A stretch of 64,000 bases of DNA from Paenibacillus camerounensis (GTDB taxonomy: Bacteria; Bacillota; Bacilli; Paenibacillales; Paenibacillaceae), in NCBI RefSeq assembly GCF_000723885.1, contig NZ_CCDG010000041.1, forward strand, positions 78,552 through 142,551, read 5' to 3'. The notes beneath the pieces are model-generated. The model saw only the letters and a program-made list of their open reading frames with translations. It had not been told where the DNA came from and made no database searches. Position 1 is the first letter of the stretch. Each line of letters opens with the position of its first letter. Of this stretch, positions 23,118 through 31,698 are shown in pieces. A program made the translations under genes and the position numbers.

Positions 23118-24053
23118 ATGAAGATAACTTTACACAAAAAATCAGCCGCAGCAGCAGCAATCCTTGCCCTAACCATAACCAGCAGCGCCTGTGGATATTA
23201 CCAGCAGGACCAAAAGCCAAAAGCAAACTCCATTACCCCATCCGGCTCTTTTGCCGGCAGCTACTATGAGAAATCTTACGTTACCGACAACCAGGGCAAG
23301 TTCTGGATACCGCTCAAACCGGCTGCAGCCGCCCTTGGTTACAGGGTTAAGGATGACAGCACAAGCGGAGGATATGCCAAAATCGGTTATACCGATGTAA
23401 TGTACATGCTGAAGCCGGATTCCGCTCAGGTATTTTCACTTGGAGACAAAGTAACTCTTCCCGATGCCCCTATCCGCCGTAACGGACAGATCTATATTAC
23501 ACCTACTGCTTTATCCAAGCTGCTGCAGACTGAGGTGGGCTGGAATCCGGCATCCGGCGAGATCAATATCGCGCCTCCGACGGATAAGGACAAGGATGCC
23601 GTGAACGGCATCGCATCCGGCCACGGTGCTCCTAATACACTGCGGATCCAAAGCGCATCTGATGTAGACACGGGTGAGCTCGTATCGTACGCCAAAAAAT
23701 TCCTTGGGGTCCCTTACGACTTCGGAGCCGGCTCCTATGAGGAGACCAGAAAATTTGACTGCTCCTCCTTTACCCGCCACGTATTTAAAAAATTCGGCGT
23801 GGAGCTGCCCCGTCTGGCCCGTGACCAGGATAATATCGGACGGCGAGTTAACCGTGATGACCTTAAGACAGGTGATTTGATCTTCTTTACCGTTCCCGGA
23901 CGTTTTGAGAGCGACGCGATCCCTGGACATGTAGGCATCTATATCGGCAGCGGCAAGTTCATCCATACCTGGGGAGAGCCCGGTGTGCAGATCAGCGAGC
24001 TTGATTCCGGTTATTGGCATAATGTTATATTGCACATGCAGCGAGTCCTTTAA
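23118..24053 (+). CDS. Lipoprotein NlpC/P60 peptidoglycan hydrolase with stalk domain
   Basis: A 311-residue protein with a lipobox 'ITSSAC' (Cys25). Residues ~60-150 form a copper amine oxidase N-terminal-like module ('KFWIPLKPAAAALGYRV', 'RNGQIYITPTALSKLLQTEVGW'). Residues ~188-311 are NlpC/P60, with catalytic Cys215 in 'KFDCSSF', His271 in 'PGHVGIYIG' and His283 in 'FIHTWGE'. Such enzymes cleave D-Glu-diaminopimelate bonds in peptidoglycan stems. The ATG follows GGAGCGTGA. It is a monocistronic unit ended at 24088-24129. The module pairing suggests a membrane-anchored hydrolase acting on nearby wall. Confidence 0.9.
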   Translation: MKITLHKKSAAAAAILALTITSSACGYYQQDQKPKANSITPSGSFAGSYYEKSYVTDNQGKFWIPLKPAAAALGYRVKDDSTSGGYAKIGYTDVMYMLKPDSAQVFSLGDKVTLPDAPIRRNGQIYITPTALSKLLQTEVGWNPASGEINIAPPTDKDKDAVNGIASGHGAPNTLRIQSASDVDTGELVSYAKKFLGVPYDFGAGSYEETRKFDCSSFTRHVFKKFGVELPRLARDQDNIGRRVNRDDLKTGDLIFFTVPGRFESDAIPGHVGIYIGSGKFIHTWGEPGVQISELDSGYWHNVILHMQRVL

Positions 24054-24087
24054 GCACCTGATTACCCGTTCCCATCGCCTCAAAAAG

Positions 24088-24129
24088 AAAAGAGCGGTTA
24101 GCCAAGTTATCGGCTGTTCCGCTCTTTTT
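24088..24129 (+). terminator. Intrinsic terminator
   Basis: AAAGAGCGG...CCGCTCTTT with an inner GCC/GGC stem, followed by TT. The 280 bases from here to 24410 are AT-rich and hold no supported gene. Confidence 0.85.
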
Positions 24130-24410
24130 GACCTTCTTAACGGTATAAATGTCCGTCCGTATCGTTATCTGTAAGCCATATTTCCCCCAAGCGGTAACAA
24201 GCCTGTAATCATTCAATCATACGCCAATTAAGCACTTCTGAGTTTAAAAATTTATTATAAAGCCTTTATTTCTTTAAAATCCTTCTTCTTTCTCTTCATT
24301 CTTCTTTATTCCTGCATATTTTCGGCTGTGCAGCGGGTTCATCAATTGGTTCTGCCGCGAAACATATGCTATGCTTACACTATAAGATACAGTAAGGAGG
24401 TGTTTTCATA

Positions 24411-24761
24411 ATGGCATATCCGTCGGATAAAACGCTTACACTCTGGTTGCGTGCAGCACTTGTTCCGCTTTTGCTGCTCATGACGCTCACAGCCTCCATT
24501 GGCGCATTCAGCAATGCCGAGCCTAAGCAGTATCCGCACATAGAACGCTATGAGCACAAAGTGACACAGCCTGCCTGGATGCATGCGCCAGTTCCGAAAT
24601 CTGTGCCGATTCTGCGTAGTGTTCATCATGGAAACCCTTTGTCTGTCACTCAGGAGACGGGGCTGGCTGTATGCTTCGTCCTGCTGTATCCGCTCTACTA
24701 TAACCGCTTGAAACGCCTGCTGCTCCGGCCGCTTAAATATACGTCTAATTTCATAAAATAA
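24411..24761 (+). CDS. Small membrane protein, function unknown
   Basis: A 116-residue protein starting at an ATG 8 nt after AAGGAGGTG. A hydrophobic segment at ~10-32 ('WLRAALVPLLLLMTLTASIGA') and another at ~83-97 ('GLAVCFVLLYPLYY') flank a polar, His/Pro-containing loop ('YPHIERYEHKVTQPAWM'); the C-terminus is basic. I recognise no family. It lies 104 bp before the YitT gene on the same strand, with no terminator between them, so the two may be cotranscribed. Confidence 0.65.
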   Translation: MAYPSDKTLTLWLRAALVPLLLLMTLTASIGAFSNAEPKQYPHIERYEHKVTQPAWMHAPVPKSVPILRSVHHGNPLSVTQETGLAVCFVLLYPLYYNRLKRLLLRPLKYTSNFIK

Positions 24762-24865
24762 TACAGTTCATCCAACTGTCAGACAGCCTCTTAACACTCC
24801 CTTTACTGCTCCCGCCGCTCCGGCGGCACACAATACAGTTTCCCTGCCGAAGGAGGAACCCCTGG

Positions 24866-25738
24866 ATGAATCAATCTATAGAACACAAAATCTCTGCTTC
24901 CGGTCGGACTAAGCTTATCCGTATTCTCTGTGTGATATGCGGCGGCTTGCTGGCAGCAGTCGGACTTGAGCTGTTCCTGATGCCTCATAAGCTCGTGCTT
25001 GGCGGTATCGCCGGCTTGTCAGCACTCCTGGCCCACCTTACTGAAATGCGGCTCGGCCTGTTTCTCTTCCTGTTTAATCTGCCGTTTATTCTGCTCTCCC
25101 GGCGGCAGATTAACCTGCGTTTTGCACTGTATACCTTACTCGGCCTGTTCTGTCTCACAGCCGGATCGCTGGCATTACATCATTTCCCGGCAGTATCCGC
25201 AGATCCGTTAATTGCCGCAATTGCCGGAGGACTCTGCCTTGGTCTGGGAATCGGGATCATGATCCGTACAGGCGGACTTTCCGGAAATGTCAGAGAGCAG
25301 GGTTTCCTGTTAACTGACGGGGGGCCGCCCAAATCTGCCGAAGTTGTCATCATGCTGTTCAACTGCGGCATCCTGCTTGCCGGAGGCATGCTGTTCGGCT
25401 GGGATCAGGCGATGTACAGTATTATTGCTTATCTGCTTGCCTTTGAGGGTGTCCGCTTCTCCCTTCGCGGTCTTTCGCGCTCCAGGGCGGTCTGGATTAC
25501 CAGCAGCCGCTATGAGGAGATCCGCAAGGCTCTGCAGCTATCCCTTAAGCGGGATGTCAAGCTGATCCAGCCCGGAACTAAGGAAGGTCAGCCCGGTGTG
25601 CTGTTCTGTCTGGCCAGCAGGCTGGAGGAAGATGCGCTCACCTCCATCGTCCGTTCCTGTGACCAGGACAGCAAGATTACCGTGGCCAGCAATCAGCCGG
25701 ACAGCCTGGCTGAATGGGTGCGCCGCAAAATCAGCTAA
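24866..25738 (+). CDS. YitT family membrane protein
   Basis: A 290-residue protein with five or six N-terminal TM helices (DUF161/YitT_membrane: 'GLELFLMPHKLVLGGIAGLSALL', 'GLCLGLGIGIMIRTGGLSGN') and a C-terminal DUF2179-like soluble domain. The role of the family is unknown; some members affect sporulation or metabolite uptake. The C-terminal domain here is longer and less typical than in B. subtilis YitT. GGAGG lies 9 nt before the ATG. A strong terminator follows. Confidence 0.82.
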   Translation: MNQSIEHKISASGRTKLIRILCVICGGLLAAVGLELFLMPHKLVLGGIAGLSALLAHLTEMRLGLFLFLFNLPFILLSRRQINLRFALYTLLGLFCLTAGSLALHHFPAVSADPLIAAIAGGLCLGLGIGIMIRTGGLSGNVREQGFLLTDGGPPKSAEVVIMLFNCGILLAGGMLFGWDQAMYSIIAYLLAFEGVRFSLRGLSRSRAVWITSSRYEEIRKALQLSLKRDVKLIQPGTKEGQPGVLFCLASRLEEDALTSIVRSCDQDSKITVASNQPDSLAEWVRRKIS

Positions 25739-25766
25739 GCCCTAAGCCGGGTTTGGTTATAAATTG

Positions 25767-25810
25767 ACAAAAAGACGTTTCCGCAGTACTTTGCGGAAAC
25801 GTCTTTTTGT
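25767..25810. terminator. Strong bidirectional terminator
   Basis: A perfect 19-bp stem: 25767-25785 pairs with 25792-25810, with A- and T-runs at its ends. It is shared by the YitT gene (+) and the SpoVIF-type gene (-). Confidence 0.95.
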
Positions 25811-25840
25811 TGTCCCTGGATATCCAGGCTCCCTCCCGGC

Positions 25841-26128
25841 TCAGCGGAACATTCCCCACAGGCGGATAAGGTGAAAGGTGTTGTTCGGATCAATCTTCTG
25901 GGCAATGACGAACTTGACGATCTGATCCTCCTGCGCACCGGTCAGCTTCTCGTTCAGCACTGCGGCGGCATTCCGTACAAGCCTGCGCACCACAGCAGTA
26001 TCCTGCAGCTCCTGCTTGGAAACACCGTTAATCAAGTTCTTAATTCGGTCCTTCACTGCCGTATTCTTCATCTTCAGCTTGATGCGTTCCACCAGCTGGG
26101 GACTGATTCCGTATTGCTGATATCCCAA
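25841..26128 (-). CDS. Stage VI sporulation protein F-like
   Basis: A 95-residue basic, helical protein. 'YQQYGISPQLVERIKLKMKN' and the closing 'NTFHLIRLWGMFR' match the SpoVIF family (B. subtilis YjcC/SpoVIF), needed for late coat maturation and spore resistance, and made in the mother cell. The start is chosen as TTG 26126-26128, 8 nt after GGGAGG; the earlier GTG at 26135-26137 overlaps that Shine-Dalgarno. It lies downstream of recG on the same strand but is probably transcribed separately in sporulation. Confidence 0.8.
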   Translation of the reverse strand: MGYQQYGISPQLVERIKLKMKNTAVKDRIKNLINGVSKQELQDTAVVRRLVRNAAAVLNEKLTGAQEDQIVKFVIAQKIDPNNTFHLIRLWGMFR

Positions 26129-26193
26129 TTGCAGCACCTCCCGTCATATCCAATCATTCACAGTATATGTTGGCAGACTGCCGCATGTGCCTA

Positions 26194-28251
26194 TTAATCA
26201 ATGATTTCCCCCTGGAATATCTGCTCAGCCTGGAGATAACTGCGCAGCGGGGCAAAATCTGCTGAAGTCCAGAAGGAGGTGTCCTTCAGCAGCATAGCCG
26301 CATCATCACGGGCCTGCTCCAGCACCTCGAAATCAGCGGTCATATCCGCCAGCCGGAATTCAGGCAGCCCGCTCTGCTTCGTTCCAAAGAAATCGCCTGG
26401 CCCGCGCAGCTCGAGATCACGGCGCGAGATCTCGAATCCGTCATCGGTATCCGTCATTGCCGTCATCCGTTCCCGGCCGATTTCGGATTTCGGATCGGCA
26501 ACCAGCACACAATAAGAGGCATACTGGCCGCGTCCAACCCGGCCACGCAGCTGGTGCAGCTGGGACAAGCCGAACCGGTCAGCATCCATAATGATCATGA
26601 GCGTTGCATTAGGAACGTCCACGCCAACCTCAACAACGGTTGTTGAGATCAGCAGCTGGATCTCGTTGCTGTAAAAGGCGCGCATCACTTCGTCTTTCTC
26701 CGCCGGTGTCATCCTGCCATGCAGCAGACCTACGGCATAATCCGGGAAGGCCTGGGACATCTGTACATGCAGATCGATGGCATTCTGTACATCAAGCTTT
26801 TCCGACTCCTCAATTAGCGGACAGATCAGATAAGCCTGTCTGCCCTGATCAATCTCACGGTTCACCAGCTTAAGTACCCGCTCCATCAGATCATGCTTAA
26901 CCCAGTAAGTCGTAATCGGTACACGGCCTTTAGGGCGCTCTGACAGTGTGGATACATCCATATCCCCGAATACCGTTATGGCCAGCGTACGCGGGATCGG
27001 TGTAGCCGTCATGGTCAGCACATCGGGATTATAGCCTTTGCGGCGCAGTATGCTGCGCTGGTTGACACCGAAGCGGTGCTGCTCATCCGTTACGACCATG
27101 CCCAGCGCACGGAAGAATACATCCTCCTGGATCAGGGCATGCGTACCCACCACAATATCAATCATTCCCATCTGCAGCGAGGCCAGCAGTTCCTTGCGTT
27201 TACGGCCGTTGACACTGCCGGTCAGGAGCCCGACGGTAATGCCGAAAGGCTCAAGCATCCTGGTCAGAGAGCGCATATGCTGCTCGGCAAGGATTTCGGT
27301 CGGCACCATCAGCGCACCCTGAAATCCTGATTTAACGGAGGCATAGAGGGCAATGGCAGCGAGCACTGTCTTGCCCGAGCCCACATCCCCCTGCAGCAGC
27401 CGGTTCATGCAGGAGGATGAACGCATATCCTGCAGAATCTCCAGCTCCACATGCTTCTGGGCATCAGTCAGCTCAAAGGGCAGACTCCGTACGAACTGGC
27501 GTACAGTCGCATTGTCAACAGTATGCCGGACTCCATCCATTCTTCCCTGATTAAGCACCCGGAACGCCTGCACCTTAAGCTGGAACAAAAACAGCTCCTC
27601 ATACACCATCCGGCGCCTTCCCTGCTGGCCTTCGCGGGTGTCCTCCGGCTGGTGAATCGTCGCGATAGCTTTTTTGCGCGGCATAAAATCATATTTCCGC
27701 ATAATAACCTGCGGCAGAATCTCCGGAATCAGCTCGCCGAACTGCTGCAGACCCTGATTGATGACCTTACGCAGCCAGGTCTGGGTGATCTTACCCCCAA
27801 CCGAATAAACCGGCTGCAGAGTGCCTGTCTTGCCCTCACCACGGTCCGGAAATTCATAATTCGACACTGTGATCTGACTGCGCTTCTGGTCCCATTTACC
27901 GGAGATCATAACCTCACGGCCTGCGGTCAGCTGATCACGGACATAAGGCTGATTAAACCATGTAGCCGTGAACATCCAGGGTTCTGCTACCAGCTTACAG
28001 CTTATACGGGATTTACCCCCGAACCGCTGCAGCACCGGAATCCCGATTACTTTGGCTATCAGGGTTGCTTTTTCGCCATGCTTAACCTCACTCAGCGACT
28101 TGGGACGAAAATCCTCATAGCGGAACGGATAATATTCCAATAAATCCTTAACTGTAAAGACGCCAAAGGCGTGAAGCTCACCTTGCTTTTGTGCGCTCAC
28201 GCCAGTTATTTGTTTAACTTCGATTTGATCAAGTGATAGCAGCTTATTCAT
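26194..28251 (-). CDS. recG: ATP-dependent DNA helicase RecG
   Basis: A 685-residue branch-migration helicase of normal length. The N-terminal wedge/OB domain (~1-250) includes 'RISCKLVAEPWMFTATWFNQPYV'. Helicase motifs are 'LLQGDVGSGKTVLAAIAL' (Walker A), 'VVTDEQHRFGVNQR' (DExH variant), 'TMTATPIPRTLAI' and 'QLRGRVGRGQYASYC'; the TRG-type end 'RDLELRGPGDFFGTKQSG' is intact. RecG remodels stalled forks and recombination intermediates. The ATG is 5 nt after the degV stop, with AGGGG almost touching it, so translation is probably coupled to degV. Confidence 0.96.
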   Translation of the reverse strand: MNKLLSLDQIEVKQITGVSAQKQGELHAFGVFTVKDLLEYYPFRYEDFRPKSLSEVKHGEKATLIAKVIGIPVLQRFGGKSRISCKLVAEPWMFTATWFNQPYVRDQLTAGREVMISGKWDQKRSQITVSNYEFPDRGEGKTGTLQPVYSVGGKITQTWLRKVINQGLQQFGELIPEILPQVIMRKYDFMPRKKAIATIHQPEDTREGQQGRRRMVYEELFLFQLKVQAFRVLNQGRMDGVRHTVDNATVRQFVRSLPFELTDAQKHVELEILQDMRSSSCMNRLLQGDVGSGKTVLAAIALYASVKSGFQGALMVPTEILAEQHMRSLTRMLEPFGITVGLLTGSVNGRKRKELLASLQMGMIDIVVGTHALIQEDVFFRALGMVVTDEQHRFGVNQRSILRRKGYNPDVLTMTATPIPRTLAITVFGDMDVSTLSERPKGRVPITTYWVKHDLMERVLKLVNREIDQGRQAYLICPLIEESEKLDVQNAIDLHVQMSQAFPDYAVGLLHGRMTPAEKDEVMRAFYSNEIQLLISTTVVEVGVDVPNATLMIIMDADRFGLSQLHQLRGRVGRGQYASYCVLVADPKSEIGRERMTAMTDTDDGFEISRRDLELRGPGDFFGTKQSGLPEFRLADMTADFEVLEQARDDAAMLLKDTSFWTSADFAPLRSYLQAEQIFQGEIID

Positions 28252-28258
28252 CCCCTAT

Positions 28259-29119
28259 TTACGCGGGCCAAATGAACACGGCTAAAGTTCCGTTGCCGAC
28301 ATGGCTGCCTACGACCGGACCGATGTTGGTCAACACCTTCTCCTCAAGAGTAAAGTGACCGGCCAATTCATTCAGAAATTCTTCGCCGTAAGCCGGTTCT
28401 GCCGTATGACCCACGGCCACGTTGATTTTATTCACACCCGGCAGATCGTTTTTGAACAGCTCGATCATGCGGGCTACCGCTTTTTTACGGCCTCTGACCT
28501 TTTCTACAGCGTAAATGATCCCTTCGGCGTCAATAGAAAGAATCGGTTTAATATTCAGGAGCGTCCCCAGAATAGCGGACGCTTTGCCAATTCTGCCGCC
28601 CTTTTGCAGGTATTCCAGCGTATCGACCAGGAAGTACAGCTTGCGGGACTGACGCAGCTTCTCCGCCGCTTCCAGTATCTCCGCAGGCCCTTTGCCTTCA
28701 GCAGCCATCCGGCCTGCAGCTACAACCATGAACCCGAAGCCGTAAGAAGCGGATAAGGAATCCACTACAGTAATAGCTTCCCCTTCTTCTTCTAGCATGG
28801 ACTTAGCCAGTACAGCAGACTGATAGGTTCCGCTCAGCCCGGAAGAGATATGAAAGGAAAGAATCGGACTGTCCGGATAACGCTCCAGAATGCTGCGGTA
28901 TACGTTCATATATTCGACTGGTGAAGGCTGAGAGGTTGTTGGCAACTGCTGTGAGCGGGGAAGACGCTCATAGAATTGCTCCGGTGTCATATCCAGATTA
29001 TCCCGGAAAGCTTGTTCGCCGAACATTAGCGTGAGCGGCACGACCTCAATGCCGTACTTCTCCGCCAGGGCCGGCGGGATATCTGATGTGCTGTCTGTGA
29101 CAATAACCGTACGATTCAT
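28259..29119 (-). CDS. DegV family fatty-acid-binding protein (FakB-like)
   Basis: A 286-residue DegV protein: 'VIVTDSTSDIPPALAEKYGIEVVPL', 'SQPSPVEY', 'SSGLSGTYQSA' and 'LVDTLEYLQKGGRIGK'. FakB/DegV proteins bind a fatty acid and present it to the kinase FakA for phosphorylation, feeding exogenous fatty acids into phospholipid synthesis. The gene lies 28 bp downstream of the fakA-like gene, which supports that role. I start it at ATG 29117-29119, 6 nt after GGGGAGG, not at the earlier in-frame start at 29134. Confidence 0.92.
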   Translation of the reverse strand: MNRTVIVTDSTSDIPPALAEKYGIEVVPLTLMFGEQAFRDNLDMTPEQFYERLPRSQQLPTTSQPSPVEYMNVYRSILERYPDSPILSFHISSGLSGTYQSAVLAKSMLEEEGEAITVVDSLSASYGFGFMVVAAGRMAAEGKGPAEILEAAEKLRQSRKLYFLVDTLEYLQKGGRIGKASAILGTLLNIKPILSIDAEGIIYAVEKVRGRKKAVARMIELFKNDLPGVNKINVAVGHTAEPAYGEEFLNELAGHFTLEEKVLTNIGPVVGSHVGNGTLAVFIWPA

Positions 29120-29147
29120 GGATTTCCTCCCCAAACTATAATTTTAC

Positions 29148-30923
29148 CTAAGGCTCAACAGAGAAGAGATAGTAGTACAGCGGCTGCCCGCCCTCGTGCA
29201 CTTCAACTTCCACCTGCGGATAAGTCTCCTCCAGCCAGCTGCCAAGCGACTCAGTAATGCCTGCATCAGCTTCAGAGCCGGTCAAAATGGTAACAATCTC
29301 ATCGCCGTTCTCCAGCATCGTATCCAGCAGTGCCTGGCTGGCAGCCAGCAGATCGTCGGATGCCGCTACAATCTTCGAGTTGGAAATCCCGATATATTGT
29401 CCGGATTTGATCTCCAGCTCTTCAATAACGGTATCGCGGACTGCATTGGTCACCTGTCCGGACTTCACCTGCGAGATAGCTCCCAGCATACTTTCCGTAT
29501 TGGACTCCACTGCATCCTCTTCCTGGAAGGCAAAAGCTGCGGCAATTCCCTGCGGAATGCTCTTGCTTGGAATGACTGTAACCTCGCGCTCACCTTCAAG
29601 CAGCTCTTTGGCCTGCTGTGCCGCAAGCACAATGTTAGAGTTATTCGGAAGCAGATACACATGTTTTGCAGAAATCGAAGAAATTGCGTTGACGAAATCC
29701 TCTGTGCTCGGATTCATCGTCTGCCCGCCGGCAAGCACCACATCGACGCCAAGGCTTTTGAAGATTTCGGAAATACCGTCTCCCGATGATACTGCAATGA
29801 AGCCGTAAGGCGCCAGATCATCTGCCGGAGGCACCGCCGGTGCCTGTACGGTACTGTGTTCCTTCGGAATCTCGGCAAACAGCTCAGGCATAGGCGCAAT
29901 ATCCATTCCCGCCGTCAGCAGGTCACGGTGCTGCTCACGCATGTTCAGGATATGAATCTGGGTGATTTCCCCATAGAGCAGTGCCAGATTAAGCACATCA
30001 CCAGGTGTCTTCGAATGGACATGAACCTTGATGGTCTCATCATCAGAAATGACAATGATTGAATCACCGTTGACTGATAACGCTTTCCGGAATTTTTCTT
30101 CATCAAATTTCGCTCCGGTGCCGCCAAGCTGGCGGTTAATGAAGAACTCCATATCATATAAAAATTCAATATCTTCCGTATGAAGCTGGGACTGGGCAGA
30201 AGACTGCACAGATGAAGGCGGATTGACAGGCTTGGCCAGCACAGGCGCCTGCACGGCAGCAGACGCAGGAACTTGTCCCTGCACAGCGCTCGGTACAGAG
30301 GTACTGCCGCTTGTCAGATATTCATAGAAACCTTCATAAATGTAGACGAGACCCTGGCCGCCGGAATCTACCACTCCAACCTGCTTCAGGACCGGCAGCA
30401 GCTCAGGCGTATTCGCGAGTGCTTCCTTGGCTTTGGCCAGTACTTCCGTCATCAGCTCCGTAACATCAGTAGTACGGCGTGCAAAATATACGGCATGTCT
30501 GGCTGCTTCTTTGGCAACGGTAAGAATGGTGCCTTCTACAGGCTTGACCACTGCTTTGTAGGCTGTATCCACACCGGTCTGCAGCGCTGCTGCGAACTGC
30601 TGCGTGTTCAGCTCATCATATTGGGCGGCGTAGCGTCCAAGACCTCTGAACAGCTGTGACAAAATAACGCCGGAGTTCCCCCGTGCGCCCATCAACAGGC
30701 CTTTGGAGAGTACTCCTGCACATTGACCGACTGAGGCGGTATTATTCTTTTTCAATTCGTTCGCACCTGCGGTCATCGTCAGATTCATATTGGTTCCTGT
30801 ATCCCCATCCGGTACCGGAAATACATTCAACGAATTGACGTGCTCTGCATGCTGCTGCAGCTTTTCCGCGCCGGCCAGAACCATTGCGGTGAAATCTGCT
30901 CCGTTTATAGAACGCTTACTCAA
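29148..30923 (-). CDS. fakA: DAK2 domain fatty acid kinase FakA-like (YloV)
   Basis: A 591-residue protein of YloV/FakA type. The N-terminal DAK2 (DhaL-like) domain carries the metal/ATP motif 'FPVPDGDTGTNMNLT' and 'GARGNSGVILSQ', with 'VDSGGQGLVYIYEG' near residue 200. A variable Pro/Ala/Gln-rich linker (~215-250) is followed by the DegV-like C-terminal half. FakA phosphorylates fatty acid bound to FakB; the neighbouring degV gene fits. The start is TTG 30921-30923, 8 nt after GAAGGGG. Usually an Asp23/Gls24 gene precedes it; none is found here. Confidence 0.92.
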   Translation of the reverse strand: MSKRSINGADFTAMVLAGAEKLQQHAEHVNSLNVFPVPDGDTGTNMNLTMTAGANELKKNNTASVGQCAGVLSKGLLMGARGNSGVILSQLFRGLGRYAAQYDELNTQQFAAALQTGVDTAYKAVVKPVEGTILTVAKEAARHAVYFARRTTDVTELMTEVLAKAKEALANTPELLPVLKQVGVVDSGGQGLVYIYEGFYEYLTSGSTSVPSAVQGQVPASAAVQAPVLAKPVNPPSSVQSSAQSQLHTEDIEFLYDMEFFINRQLGGTGAKFDEEKFRKALSVNGDSIIVISDDETIKVHVHSKTPGDVLNLALLYGEITQIHILNMREQHRDLLTAGMDIAPMPELFAEIPKEHSTVQAPAVPPADDLAPYGFIAVSSGDGISEIFKSLGVDVVLAGGQTMNPSTEDFVNAISSISAKHVYLLPNNSNIVLAAQQAKELLEGEREVTVIPSKSIPQGIAAAFAFQEEDAVESNTESMLGAISQVKSGQVTNAVRDTVIEELEIKSGQYIGISNSKIVAASDDLLAASQALLDTMLENGDEIVTILTGSEADAGITESLGSWLEETYPQVEVEVHEGGQPLYYYLFSVEP

Positions 30924-31036
30924 TGAGAATTCCCCTTCCTAACTTCATGCCTAATCAATTCTATGATCAACTGGACATAATGCACTAATTTATATTGTAC
31001 TATAAGAGCTAAAAGAAATAAATGTTTTTGAATCGG

Positions 31037-31066
31037 TTGACGTAGCAAATTTTGCTGTGATATTAT
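31037..31066 (+). promoter_or_regulatory. rpmB promoter with palindrome in the spacer
   Basis: -35 TTGACG (31037-31042), 18-bp spacer and -10 TATTAT (31061-31066). The spacer contains the inverted repeat AGCAAATTTTGCT, well placed for a repressor. It lies 49 bp upstream of rpmB. Confidence 0.7.
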
Positions 31067-31114
31067 ATTTAAGTATTGTTTTATGCAGGTGTAAGTAACA
31101 AGGAGGTGTAATCT

Positions 31115-31303
31115 ATGTCCCGCACATGTACTGTAACAGGCAAGAAGCCAGGCAGCGGTAACCACGTGTCTCACGCAAACAACCGCAACCGTCGTTCTTG
31201 GGGAGTTAACGTTCAGAAGGTCCGCATTCTTGTGAACGGCAAACCGAAACGCGTGTACGTCAGCACCCGTGCTTTGAAAGCCGGTAAAGTTGAACGCGTT
31301 TAG
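31115..31303 (+). CDS. rpmB: 50S ribosomal protein L28
   Basis: A 62-residue L28: 'TCTVTGKKPGSGNHVSHANN', 'RRSWGVNVQKVRILVNGKPKR' and 'STRALKAGKVERV'. Length and sequence are typical of the Firmicute protein. Only one Cys is present (Cys4), so it is not the four-Cys zinc-binding form. The ATG follows AAGGAGGTG. It is the only plus-strand gene in the 26-48 kb block, divergent from fakA and convergent with spoVM. Confidence 0.97.
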   Translation: MSRTCTVTGKKPGSGNHVSHANNRNRRSWGVNVQKVRILVNGKPKRVYVSTRALKAGKVERV

Positions 31304-31349
31304 TCTTGGAATTTTTCCGGGATTTGGCGATATTTCATATGAATGAAGC

Positions 31350-31385
31350 AAAAAGCACCCTTTACATTTGTAAGGTGCTTTTTTT
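31350..31385. terminator. Bidirectional terminator between rpmB and spoVM
   Basis: AAAAAGCACC...GGTGCTTTTTTT with an inner TTACA/TGTAA stem and one bulge. T-runs lie on both strands. Confidence 0.9.
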
Positions 31386-31409
31386 CATGTTTTCTGTTCT
31401 GTTATAAAC

Positions 31410-31490
31410 TCAGCTCTTCTGAAACGTGTTCAAGATCGCCTTAACAAAGCCTCCCAAAAATCTTGGCAGTTTAAACGTGTAAAATTTCAT
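31410..31490 (-). CDS. spoVM: Stage V sporulation protein M (26 residues)
   Basis: A 26-residue amphipathic-helix peptide beginning 'MKFYTFKLPRFLGGF' and ending 'VKAILNTFQKS'. It aligns without gaps with B. subtilis SpoVM, sharing MKFYT.KLP.FLGG, including the proline at position 9. SpoVM marks the positively curved forespore membrane and anchors the coat base protein SpoIVA. The ATG 31488-31490 has GGGAGGG 7 nt upstream. Its place between rpe and rpmB matches B. subtilis. It should be expressed in the mother cell under sigma-E. Confidence 0.96.
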   Translation of the reverse strand: MKFYTFKLPRFLGGFVKAILNTFQKS

Positions 31491-31588
31491 TATTAACCCT
31501 CCCATCAATTGTTGCCGTACGGTAGGAGACTACCCGGATTTCGTAACCCTCATATAACCCTGTCGAGTTGCAGACCTCCCTTGAAGTA

Positions 31589-31625
31589 CAAAAAAAGGCT
31601 ACATGAGATTTCTGCTCATGTAACC
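31589..31625 (-). terminator. Intrinsic terminator after rpe
   Basis: An 11-bp stem (31597-31607 / 31615-31625) with one mismatch, followed on the minus strand by seven or more T (complement of 31589-31596). It separates the rsgA-rpe unit from spoVM, implying that spoVM has its own promoter in 31491-31588. Confidence 0.9.
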
Positions 31626-31698
31626 ATATTTATGCGGCCACAACTTGGCCTATAACCTTAATCCGTTAATCCCCTGAATGCCTGTTCGCCAAGGCCTT

